The notes below the pieces were generated by a model. The model had not been told where the DNA came from, ran no database searches, and was given only the letters and a program-made list of their open reading frames with translations. 64,000 bases of DNA from Halobaculum gomorrense (GTDB taxonomy: Archaea; Halobacteriota; Halobacteria; Halobacteriales; Haloferacaceae), in assembly GCF_900129775.1 (NCBI RefSeq), contig NZ_FQWV01000003.1, positions 1 to 64,000 of the forward strand. The letters run 5' to 3'. Below are positions 50,691 to 58,349 of this stretch, piece after piece; the stretch's first letter is position 1, and every line of letters starts with the position of its first letter. The position numbers and the translations under genes were made by a program.

Positions 50691-52619
50691 ATGTCTAGAA
50701 CCGCGCACGGGCAAACGATCGCGTGGGGCGCCGCTGGGGTCCCCCTCGTGGTCGCGCTCGTGCAGACGTTGTTGGCGCTGTTCGGCTACACGTCGGGCTC
50801 CGCGGGGCTCACGCCCATCGCGGAGCCGGTGTTGTCGATCCCGGTGCTGTTCGAGGCGGCGGTGGTGTTCAAGGACAGTTCGGCGGTCGTGATGGGGCTG
50901 TTTCTCCTCATCGCGCTCGCGTGGGCTGCGCAAGGGGCGGCGATGCTGGTCGTCGAACACCGCGAGGCGGCCTTCGGCGCGGCGACGCTGTCTGCGGTGC
51001 TGTTTTTCGCGCTGTTCTTCGGCGTGTACGCCCCGTTGATCTCGGCGGACGTTCCGGTCGCCCAGCTCGCGGCGTTCTACCTCGTTCCCGTGTGCGCGGC
51101 CGCGCTCCAACTGTTTGCGGTCGCGACGTATCCGTGGAACGACGTGGTGCTCGAGGAGACCAGCGGCGACCTCGGGCGACTCGAGGCGGAGCTGGCGAAC
51201 CGAAGGGCGGCGTTCGACGACGCCTTCGACGCCCAGTTCGAGGGGCTGGAGACACTGGCCGATGTCGCTCCGAGCGGCGTTCGGGACGCCCGCGAGGGCG
51301 CCGAGGAGTTCCGCGCGAGACTGGACGACATCGACGAGGACATCGCGGCGATCCGGTCGATGTCCGACGGCGAGGCCGCACAGGCGGCCCGCGCGAGCGT
51401 GGAGTCGGAGCTGGAGACGGTCGACCCGCAGGCCCGCGTCGACGAACTCGACGAGCGGTTCCAACAGGCGCTCGCGAGCGGCATCCGGACCGAATACGGC
51501 GAGTTCGTCGTTCGCTCGGAGTACGGCGAGCGCTACCGCGCAGTCAACCTCCCCACGAACCACCGGGAGGTGTCGATCCCCGGCGGCGCCGACGCGGTCC
51601 ACCTCGACCACGTCGACGAGGAACTTGAGGCGCTGACGCGGTCGGCCGACTCCTACGGCGCCGTCGCCGCCGCCGTCGAGGCGGTGGACGCCCACCGCCA
51701 GCGCGTCCGCGCGCACATCCGCGAGCGGGAGGCGTCGGTCGTCGACGCCGTCTCGACGGCCGAAAACCGCCTCGACACGCTCGAGACCCAGATTGACGCC
51801 ATGGACGTTCCGTTCGGCGAGCGGGTCGACGAGGTGCTGTTGGCCGGTCGCGACCCGGATCTGGTCGGCGCGCGCGACGTGCGGTCGCAGCTCGACCGGG
51901 CGCGCGAGGCGCTGCACGACTGCCGGTTCGACGACGCCCTGTCCACCGCCGAGGACGCCGCCGACCGGGCGGCGACGCTCGTGACGACCGCGGAGCTGCT
52001 GTCGACGCTCGAGGCGAGTCTCGACGCCCGTCACTCGACCGTCTCTGTCCCGAGCGAGGTGCCGGCGGGGTACATCGAGGCGATCGTGCCGGCCATCAGA
52101 GCGGGCTACGACGGCGTCGACGCCGCGTTCGACGCCGGTCGCGGTCGCATCGCGTTCACGTACGACGACGCATCGGCCGATCCTGCCGCGACGGACAACC
52201 CAGCCGCGACAGCCGACCGCGACGACGCCGGCGGCGCCGAGCGCGACTCCGGGCAGGCGGTCGACGACGCTCCCTCGGGATCTGTCGGGACGGGGTCGGG
52301 CCGCGAGTCCGTCCGCGTCGCCTCCCCCGAGGAAGTGGTCGACGGCGTGTTGTACGCCTTCCGCGAGTTCGAGACCGGTGGGACTGGCGACGACCGGATC
52401 GTTCAGTTCCGCCTCGAAGACCTCCCGGACGCCGTCGCGACGCGGGACGTCCTCGTGAACGTCGAGCGGTTCGCCGGGCGCCAGTCGGACCTGTTCGAGT
52501 CGGTCGACCTCCAGAGCCCCGAACCGCCGGGATTCATCGAGTTCACGCCGGCCGAGGGCGCATCGATCGAGCGATCGCTGTCTGAGGCGCACCGGCGCTT
52601 CCGCGAAAAGTACACGTAA
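50691..52619 (+). CDS. Membrane-anchored coiled-coil protein of the tubulin-like cluster
   Basis: 642 aa, family not recognised. Four N-terminal helices (about 10-31, 62-84, 92-115, 124-146) anchor a cytoplasmic part. Residues 155-270 and 300-460 are helical with strong heptads (LGRLEADL-type and VRSQLDRAREALHDCRF). There is a motif VPSEVPAGYIEAIVP near 450, echoed as ADVPVGFYTAPP in the 58346 gene. A disordered Asp/Ala linker (490-540) leads to a C-terminal alpha/beta domain (VVDGVLYAFREFETGG to the end). First gene of the cluster; the FtsZ-like gene follows after 22 bp. Likely a membrane anchor or scaffold. Confidence 0.8.
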   Translation: MSRTAHGQTIAWGAAGVPLVVALVQTLLALFGYTSGSAGLTPIAEPVLSIPVLFEAAVVFKDSSAVVMGLFLLIALAWAAQGAAMLVVEHREAAFGAATLSAVLFFALFFGVYAPLISADVPVAQLAAFYLVPVCAAALQLFAVATYPWNDVVLEETSGDLGRLEAELANRRAAFDDAFDAQFEGLETLADVAPSGVRDAREGAEEFRARLDDIDEDIAAIRSMSDGEAAQAARASVESELETVDPQARVDELDERFQQALASGIRTEYGEFVVRSEYGERYRAVNLPTNHREVSIPGGADAVHLDHVDEELEALTRSADSYGAVAAAVEAVDAHRQRVRAHIREREASVVDAVSTAENRLDTLETQIDAMDVPFGERVDEVLLAGRDPDLVGARDVRSQLDRAREALHDCRFDDALSTAEDAADRAATLVTTAELLSTLEASLDARHSTVSVPSEVPAGYIEAIVPAIRAGYDGVDAAFDAGRGRIAFTYDDASADPAATDNPAATADRDDAGGAERDSGQAVDDAPSGSVGTGSGRESVRVASPEEVVDGVLYAFREFETGGTGDDRIVQFRLEDLPDAVATRDVLVNVERFAGRQSDLFESVDLQSPEPPGFIEFTPAEGASIERSLSEAHRRFREKYT

Positions 52620-52641
52620 CCCGACTCATACAGATACCCAA

Positions 52642-54264
52642 ATGACCGAATCCTGTGAGATCTGTTTCACCGCTCCCGGCGACTGGGAGGCGGACAGCAT
52701 CGAAGAACACGTCCTGAACGCCCACGGCGACGCGCAGCCGTCCGTCCGGGCCATCTACGGCGACCGGTTCGAACACCTGTTCGAGGAGGGCGCAGCCGCC
52801 GCCGACGCCGCGGGCGAACCCGACCCAGCCGGCGGCGACGCTCCGACGGATCTGGGCGGTGCCGAGGACATGGGACCGGTGTCGATGGACGACGACGGCG
52901 AGATGTACGGCCGTAAGTGGTTCCTCATCGGCATCGGCGGCGCCGGCAACAACATCGTCGACGCCGTGTTGATGCGTCGCGACACGCTCGCTCGCAACCA
53001 CGAGGACCGCGCCCGAATCTGGCAGGGCGGCCTCGCGGGCTACGGGCTGCTCAACACCAACATCGCCGAACTGGAGCAGACGTACTACGCGAAAGAGCTG
53101 AAGGGGTACTCGCGCAACGACCTGCTCTCGAACTCGATCATCGGGTTCGGGAAGCACGGCTACAGCGGGATGGGATACCGCTGGAGCAACGGCGCGAAGG
53201 TCGCGGCCGCGGACTTCGCGGACGGCGGGAACCCCTTCCGCGACCGCTGGGACATGACGAGCCAGGACATCCGCGACGCGCAGGCGGTGATGCTCGTCCA
53301 CAGCGTCACGAAGGGAACGGGCTGCGGGGCCACCCCCGTCATCGCCGAGAAGCTCCGCGAAGAGGTCCAAGAGTCGGGACTCGTCATCGACCAGGCGATC
53401 CTCAGCTCGGTCGTCATCCCCTCCGAGGGCGGGCAGCAGTCCGCGGTCGGCGGGCGGGCGAAGACCAACGGGGTGATCGGCCTGTCGCGCATCTCCCGGT
53501 CGGCGGACGCGATCATCCCGTTCAACAACGATCACCTCCGGCGCGCGAGCACGGACATCGAGCCGCGGATCGAGGGGATCGACCGCTACAACCCGCCGGA
53601 GTTCGCGGACCTCAACAAGCCGCTGGTGGCGTTTCTCGAGGCGTTCACGATGTCGTCGACGCCGCAGCTCACCGACCGCGACGCGACGATGAGCATCCGC
53701 GGGAGCGTCTTCGACGTGGCCGACAGCTTCCGGCTCGTGGAGGACAAGTACCCCCACGACATGGCGCCCGAAGAGCGCCCAGCGGTCGTGCTCGCGCCGG
53801 CGCTGGGCCGGCTTCGCTCGGACGACATCTCGCGGTCGAGCCTCGAACTGCTCACGCGGAACACGCTGTTACAGAACCGGCTCGCCGACTTCGACCCCTC
53901 GACTGCGTGGGGCGGCAACTTCATGATCTACGGCCCGGAAGAGCAGATGGCCGACGTGTCGGAGTTCGTCACCGACGGGACGCTCCAGGAGGTGCTCAAC
54001 GGCGAGGAGTTCCTCGACGCCGGCTCGCGCTCGGGCGTTGAGACCGTCGACGTGCAGGTGAATCAGCTCGTCATTCCGTATCTCGACGACGTGTTCATGT
54101 GGGGGACGCTGTGGAACCCACGGATGCCGTCGCTGGAGTCGATGTACGAGCACGCCAAGCGCCTCAAGGACGAAGGCCAGAGCGTGCAGGCGGAGGACAT
54201 CCGCGACGTGTGGAACGAGGTCCAGCCGCTGTTCGACTGCCTCGGCCGGTCCAACATGTTGTGA
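52642..54264 (+). CDS. FtsZ/tubulin-superfamily GTPase with N-terminal zinc finger
   Basis: 540 aa. C5-x2-C8-x14-H23-x4-H28 makes a C2H2-like finger, then an acidic linker to residue 90. The tubulin domain starts WFLIGIGGAGNNIVDAV (93-109). The GTP signature is TKGTGCGATP (223-232), differing from GGGTGxG by GG to TK, and T6 is SADAIIPFNNDHL (287-299). The T7 loop NPPEFADLN keeps Glu320 and Asp323 at the places of the FtsZ catalytic aspartates. A C-terminal domain follows (FMWGTLWNPRM). The finger and signature differ from FtsZ1, FtsZ2 and CetZ. Directly precedes a coiled-coil gene (3 nt). Confidence 0.88.
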   Translation: MTESCEICFTAPGDWEADSIEEHVLNAHGDAQPSVRAIYGDRFEHLFEEGAAAADAAGEPDPAGGDAPTDLGGAEDMGPVSMDDDGEMYGRKWFLIGIGGAGNNIVDAVLMRRDTLARNHEDRARIWQGGLAGYGLLNTNIAELEQTYYAKELKGYSRNDLLSNSIIGFGKHGYSGMGYRWSNGAKVAAADFADGGNPFRDRWDMTSQDIRDAQAVMLVHSVTKGTGCGATPVIAEKLREEVQESGLVIDQAILSSVVIPSEGGQQSAVGGRAKTNGVIGLSRISRSADAIIPFNNDHLRRASTDIEPRIEGIDRYNPPEFADLNKPLVAFLEAFTMSSTPQLTDRDATMSIRGSVFDVADSFRLVEDKYPHDMAPEERPAVVLAPALGRLRSDDISRSSLELLTRNTLLQNRLADFDPSTAWGGNFMIYGPEEQMADVSEFVTDGTLQEVLNGEEFLDAGSRSGVETVDVQVNQLVIPYLDDVFMWGTLWNPRMPSLESMYEHAKRLKDEGQSVQAEDIRDVWNEVQPLFDCLGRSNML

Positions 54265-54267
54265 ACC

Positions 54268-55770
54268 ATGTCTGGACCACCCATCGCCGCCGTCTTCATG
54301 GGCCTGTTCGGCGGCTCCGAGGAGCCCGACATCGAGGCGATCGCCGACCGTCTCGGCTCGCGACCGACTGGAGGCGACGTGAAGCGGACGCTCGACGAGT
54401 TGGCCGAGTCGATGGACCGGCTCGCATCGGCCGCCGACATCGCCGGCCCGGAGGGGCGCGTCGAGAACGACGCCCCGCCGGCCGAGAAGGCCCGCGAACT
54501 CGCGACGCTGGTGGAGCGAGGCCGGCTCAGCATCGGTCGGGCAAGCGATTCGGGTCGGTCCGCCGCCGCGACCGAGACGGCGGGCGACGGCGTGATCTCG
54601 TCGGTTGCCGAGGACATCTCACGCTCGCGGCGACCGGCCGGCCACCGCGCGGCGACGCTGCTCGATACACTGGCGAGCGCACAGACCGCCGGCGAGAGCG
54701 ACCTCCGGGAGGCGCTCGCGGCGGCCGTCGACCGCCTCGAAGCGGCCGACGATATCGACCGGGCGCTCGACCTCGACGACCCCGAGCGGACTGCGGGCCG
54801 ACTGACGGGGGTCGACGACGACCTCGCCGCGGACGTGGCGCGGCTCGCGGAGACCGCCGCCGACCGCCCCGGCGACGCCGGTGACACGACGGCGACGCAG
54901 GTCGAGGACGCGCGGATCGCTGTTGACCGCGCGCTCGGTCGGATCGACGGTGTCCGGCCGCGTCAGGACGCGACGCTGGTCGAACGGATCGAGCTTCTCG
55001 GCGAGGCCGCCGCCGGCACCGACTCGACGCCGGGCGACGCTGCGCCGGGGGCGGAGGCCGCGCGACGCGTCCGCGCAAGCAACCGCGCCGAGTGCGAGCC
55101 GGCCCGCGATCTGCTCGACGGCGTCGCCAGCGACGACCCCGAGGAGGTCGCCGACGCGCTCCGCGCGGGCGTTGACGCGCTCAACGAGGCGGCGACCGTG
55201 CGGAACCTCACCGCCGACGTGGACGCCGAATCCGTGGCCGCGCGCGTTCGATCGCTCGGGGAGGGCCTCTCAGGGGTCGACGGACAGGTCGCCGACGCGC
55301 TCGCCGAGCGCGTCGACCGCCTCGGAGCGATGCTCGATCGGGCCGACGCGAGCAACGCCGTCGTCCCGTACGCGGTCCGCGAGGAGGTCGCCTTCTACGA
55401 GCGCGATCTGCTCCCGGTGCTCGAATCCGGGTCGGCCGGCGCCGGCGCGGACGCGACGGTCGGCGACGACTCGGCCGCGGGAGACGCGATGGACGCCGGG
55501 GCCGGCGCTGCCGTCGACGCCCTCGACGAGCGCAGGAGCGAGATCCGAACGCGATACGTCGACTCACGGACTGATCACAACCACAGCATCCCGATGTTCT
55601 TCCTGTCGCTGACAGAGTCGCTGGAAGCGCAGGCGCGCGAGGCGCTCGCGGCCGGCGAACGCGAGCGCGCGCGAGGGATCGCCGCGGCGGCCGACGACCT
55701 GCTCGACCGAGTTGAAGGGCTGTACGAGCGAAACGAGTACAGCGTCATGCTCAGGCGACTCCGGGGGTAG
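54268..55770 (+). CDS. Helical repeat-rich cytoplasmic protein of the cluster
   Basis: 500 aa, no known family. No signal or membrane helix. Nearly all-alpha with many Ala/Asp/Arg heptads (REALAAAVDRLEAADDIDRA, ALRAGVDALNEAATVRNLTA, VADALAERVDRLGAMLDRA) and a Gly/Ala/Asp linker near 390-410. The tail HNHSIPMFFLSLTESLEAQAREAL, then DLLDRVEGLYERNEYSVMLRRL, looks like a conserved C-terminal helix bundle. A later start (MGLFGGSEEP, 54298) is possible. Lies between two tubulin-like genes, so a filament-associated coiled coil is probable. Confidence 0.75.
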   Translation: MSGPPIAAVFMGLFGGSEEPDIEAIADRLGSRPTGGDVKRTLDELAESMDRLASAADIAGPEGRVENDAPPAEKARELATLVERGRLSIGRASDSGRSAAATETAGDGVISSVAEDISRSRRPAGHRAATLLDTLASAQTAGESDLREALAAAVDRLEAADDIDRALDLDDPERTAGRLTGVDDDLAADVARLAETAADRPGDAGDTTATQVEDARIAVDRALGRIDGVRPRQDATLVERIELLGEAAAGTDSTPGDAAPGAEAARRVRASNRAECEPARDLLDGVASDDPEEVADALRAGVDALNEAATVRNLTADVDAESVAARVRSLGEGLSGVDGQVADALAERVDRLGAMLDRADASNAVVPYAVREEVAFYERDLLPVLESGSAGAGADATVGDDSAAGDAMDAGAGAAVDALDERRSEIRTRYVDSRTDHNHSIPMFFLSLTESLEAQAREALAAGERERARGIAAAADDLLDRVEGLYERNEYSVMLRRLRG

Positions 55771-55856
55771 TCGCATCCGCGGTGCCAGTTATTGCAATCT
55801 GTACATGTGACGGTAGAGTTATGTCGGACTTACCAAAAATCCGGAGCAGGTAGACA
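55771..55856. promoter_or_regulatory. Possible internal promoter and RBS before second tubulin-like gene
   Basis: The only sizeable gap (86 bp) in the cluster. CCGGAGCAGG at about 55841-55850 is a weak ribosome site before ATG 55857. AT-rich TACCAAAAAT and TAGAGTTATG could hold a second TATA. It splits the cluster into two possible transcription units. Confidence 0.4.
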
Positions 55857-57020
55857 ATGCCATATCTCTTTGTAGGCGCCGGGCAGGCCGGGTGTTCCCT
55901 GGTCGACTCGGTGTTCGACCACCAACGTGTTGCTCAGCTGGCAACGCCCGTCGCGTTCAACTCGACGATACGGGACTTACAGAACCTCTCGAACATCGAA
56001 CGGGAAGCGTGGTACGGGGTATCGGAGGGAAGCGGACTGGTACCGGGGACGACGGCGGGGTTCGAAGAGGAAGTGACCGGGGGGTTCGGTCGCGACCCCG
56101 AGAAGGCCGACGCCGCGATCGCGGGACAGCAGCCGCAGGTGATCGACGCCTATCAGGAGCGGTTCGGCGACGGGTCGCCGCCGTTCGCGTTCTTGTTTCT
56201 CGGCTTAGGCGGCGGCACCGGCTGCGGGATCGCCCCGCACCTCGCGGAGGCGATCCGCGAGTACGGCGGCTCCTCGACGGACATCATCGCCGTCGCCGTG
56301 CTCCCCAACACCGCGGGCACGGTGACGGGCGACGACGGCCCGAGCGCCACGCGACAGGCGACGAACGCCATCTACGGACTCGACCGGCTGGAGGAACACG
56401 TCGACGGGATCATCCTCGTCGACAACCAACGGCTCGCCTACGAGGACGCCGCGGAGGGCCGCTTCAACGAGTACAACGACTACGCCGCCTCCGCCATCGT
56501 CGACCTCATCTCCGGGCCGATCCTCGAACGGATCAACCCCGGCGAGTACGACGACCTCGACGCGCCGGTCATCGACCTGCAGGACGTGGTCACGTCGCTC
56601 ACGCTCGACGACGGTGGCGTCGGCTACGCGACGCTGGGTCGGTCGGTCACGATGACGCGCTCGCTTCCGGGCTATCTGCTTCCGTTCGTTGGGCGCAAGT
56701 CCGTCGACGGGGCGACGCTCTCGCGGTTGGCCGTCTCGAAGCGCAGCGTCGAGGACGTGAACCCGACGGACGCGGTCAAGGCGATCGGGCAGGTGCGCGC
56801 GCCGGCGCCGTACCTCGTGGACGACGACTACCGGATCCAGGTGTCGGTGATCCGCGGGCTGCTCGACTCCTACTGCTCGGAGGTCAACATCGGGATGACG
56901 CTCACCGAACGCAATCTGGCGTCGTTCACGACGCTGCTGACGTTCGCGCGCGAGGATATCACTCGGTTGACGGACATCGAGGACCTCGCGGCCGAGCACG
57001 CGGCGGGGGTGACGGTGTGA
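55857..57020 (+). CDS. Second tubulin/FtsZ-superfamily protein (GGGTGCG type)
   Basis: 387 aa. Begins MPYLFVGAGQAGCSLVDSVF, a nucleotide-binding loop (7-17) nearer to tubulin/CetZ GQxGc than to FtsZ. Then comes FLFLGLGGGTGCGIAPHLAE (signature 118-124), IIAVAVLPNTAGT, VDGIILVDNQRLA (T6) and VIDLQDVVTSL with Asp240/Asp243 in the T7 position. The N-terminal sheet then lacks the usual FtsZ extension. The whole is close to 40 kDa. Overlaps the next gene by 4 nt (GTGA). Confidence 0.88.
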   Translation: MPYLFVGAGQAGCSLVDSVFDHQRVAQLATPVAFNSTIRDLQNLSNIEREAWYGVSEGSGLVPGTTAGFEEEVTGGFGRDPEKADAAIAGQQPQVIDAYQERFGDGSPPFAFLFLGLGGGTGCGIAPHLAEAIREYGGSSTDIIAVAVLPNTAGTVTGDDGPSATRQATNAIYGLDRLEEHVDGIILVDNQRLAYEDAAEGRFNEYNDYAASAIVDLISGPILERINPGEYDDLDAPVIDLQDVVTSLTLDDGGVGYATLGRSVTMTRSLPGYLLPFVGRKSVDGATLSRLAVSKRSVEDVNPTDAVKAIGQVRAPAPYLVDDDYRIQVSVIRGLLDSYCSEVNIGMTLTERNLASFTTLLTFAREDITRLTDIEDLAAEHAAGVTV

Positions 57021-57304
57021 CCGGCGGCGGTCGCACCCGCGGGGCGGCCCTCCTCGTCGCGGTCGGCGTCGTGCTGCTCGTCGGGGCGTTCGCGCCGGCC
57101 GGCCTCGCACAGGAGTCCGGCGACGACGCTCGGTCGATTGACGCGCTCGCGGACGAGGTCGTCGACCAGTACGAGGAGACGAACACCGCGGTTTCGATGG
57201 CATCTTCGCCCGTGGCGCCGGCCCTGCTCGGTGGCGGGCTCGGACTGGGTATCGGCGCCATCGGCGGAGCCGTGTTCGCCTACCAGAACCGGGGGATGCG
57301 CTGA
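57017..57304 (+). CDS. Small exported/membrane protein of the cluster
   Basis: 95 aa from GTG 57017. A signal-like or first helix ALLVAVGVVLLVGAFAPAGLAQ is followed by a short acidic region (SGDDARSIDALADEVVDQYE) and a second helix ALLGGGLGLGIGAIGGAVFAY. The outside loop is thus about 35 residues and the C-terminus is short and basic (QNRGMR). Coupled to the tubulin-like gene. Not recognised; could be a membrane adaptor. Confidence 0.75.
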   Translation: MTGGGRTRGAALLVAVGVVLLVGAFAPAGLAQESGDDARSIDALADEVVDQYEETNTAVSMASSPVAPALLGGGLGLGIGAIGGAVFAYQNRGMR

Positions 57305-57305
57305 G

Positions 57306-58349
57306 ATGGCGAGAACGCGAACCACCCTCGCGCTCACTGCGATCCTCGTCGCGGCCGCGCTCGCCGTTGGACCCGGCGGCGCAGCGGCGGCCGCGACCCC
57401 CGACGCACCGTGTGCCGGCGTCGACGGCAACCGGCTCGTCGCCTACTACGACACCGACGACCGCGTCGGCGACGCGACGGTGTACGCCGAGACGACGCTG
57501 ACGCTGTACGTCTGCTCCAGCGGCGAGCCCGAGCCGTACGACGTGGCGTGGGGCTTCGACGCGGGCGCGGTGCAGGGACTCGAGATTCGGGCGGAGCGCG
57601 AGGCGAGCGTTGTCGTCCGTGTCACCGCCGCCGCCGACTCGGTTGCGCCCGCGGAGGCGGTCACGCAGAAGGCGGACCTCGGTGGACCGACGATCGCCGT
57701 CCAGCGCGGGTATTCGATCGCGACGACGGTCGACGGCACGTCGGTGACGCTCCAGTTCGGTTCGCAGGCGGATCTGGACGCCTACCGGACCGCGAACGAC
57801 GCCTTCGCGAGCCAGCGGACGCGCATCGCGACCGCGACCGGAACGCTCGCGGCGGCCGCAGCCAACGGCACCGTCCTGGCGACCGACCCGGGGGCACAGG
57901 TTGCGGTGCTCAACGAGACGAACCTGACGACCGCGGGTAGGCGGCTCGAACGGGCGGCGTTCGCGGCCGCCGCGGCGGGCGACGCCGGCGACGCGCGGAC
58001 AGTGATCGAGGGCGTCGAGAACGAGCGATCGGCCGCTCGGTCCGCCGCACGCTCGGACCTAGAGACGTACCTCGAAGCGCTCGAAGCGCGCGGCCAGGGC
58101 GCGGCGACGACCGTTCGGCTCGTCCTCGGGGGCGCGCTCGTCGGCGGCCTCGTCGTGGGCGGCGGCGTCGGCTACCTGCTCGCGCGCCGGACGCTCGCGA
58201 AAGTCGAGATCGACCGCGGCGTCTCGACGGCGACCCAGTACAGCCCGAAACAGATCGCGGTGCCGCTGGCGATCGGCGCCGTCGCGCTACTCGCGGCGGC
58301 GGTCGGCGCGGTGATCGGCGGCGGCGACCTTCTGACGGTGATCCTATGA
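57306..58349 (+). CDS. Exported protein with C-terminal membrane helices
   Basis: 347 aa from ATG 57306. Signal peptide LALTAILVAAALAVGPGGAAAAA, then an outside beta domain (YAETTLTLYVCSSGEPEPYDVA; two Cys could pair) with helices, N-glycosylation-type sequons (ANGT, NETNLT) and a membrane helix near 268-292, a basic loop RRTLAKVEIDRG, and another helix near 318-342. Overlaps the next gene start by 4 nt. Not recognised. The cell-surface domain is tied to a cytoskeleton-related operon. Confidence 0.75.
   Translation: MARTRTTLALTAILVAAALAVGPGGAAAAATPDAPCAGVDGNRLVAYYDTDDRVGDATVYAETTLTLYVCSSGEPEPYDVAWGFDAGAVQGLEIRAEREASVVVRVTAAADSVAPAEAVTQKADLGGPTIAVQRGYSIATTVDGTSVTLQFGSQADLDAYRTANDAFASQRTRIATATGTLAAAAANGTVLATDPGAQVAVLNETNLTTAGRRLERAAFAAAAAGDAGDARTVIEGVENERSAARSAARSDLETYLEALEARGQGAATTVRLVLGGALVGGLVVGGGVGYLLARRTLAKVEIDRGVSTATQYSPKQIAVPLAIGAVALLAAAVGAVIGGGDLLTVIL

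Noticed and set aside
52642..54264. Calling the first tubulin-like gene ftsZ1, ftsZ2 or cetZ
   Set aside because: The finger, the TKGTGCG signature and the long C-terminal part do not fit any of them; a symbol would mislead.
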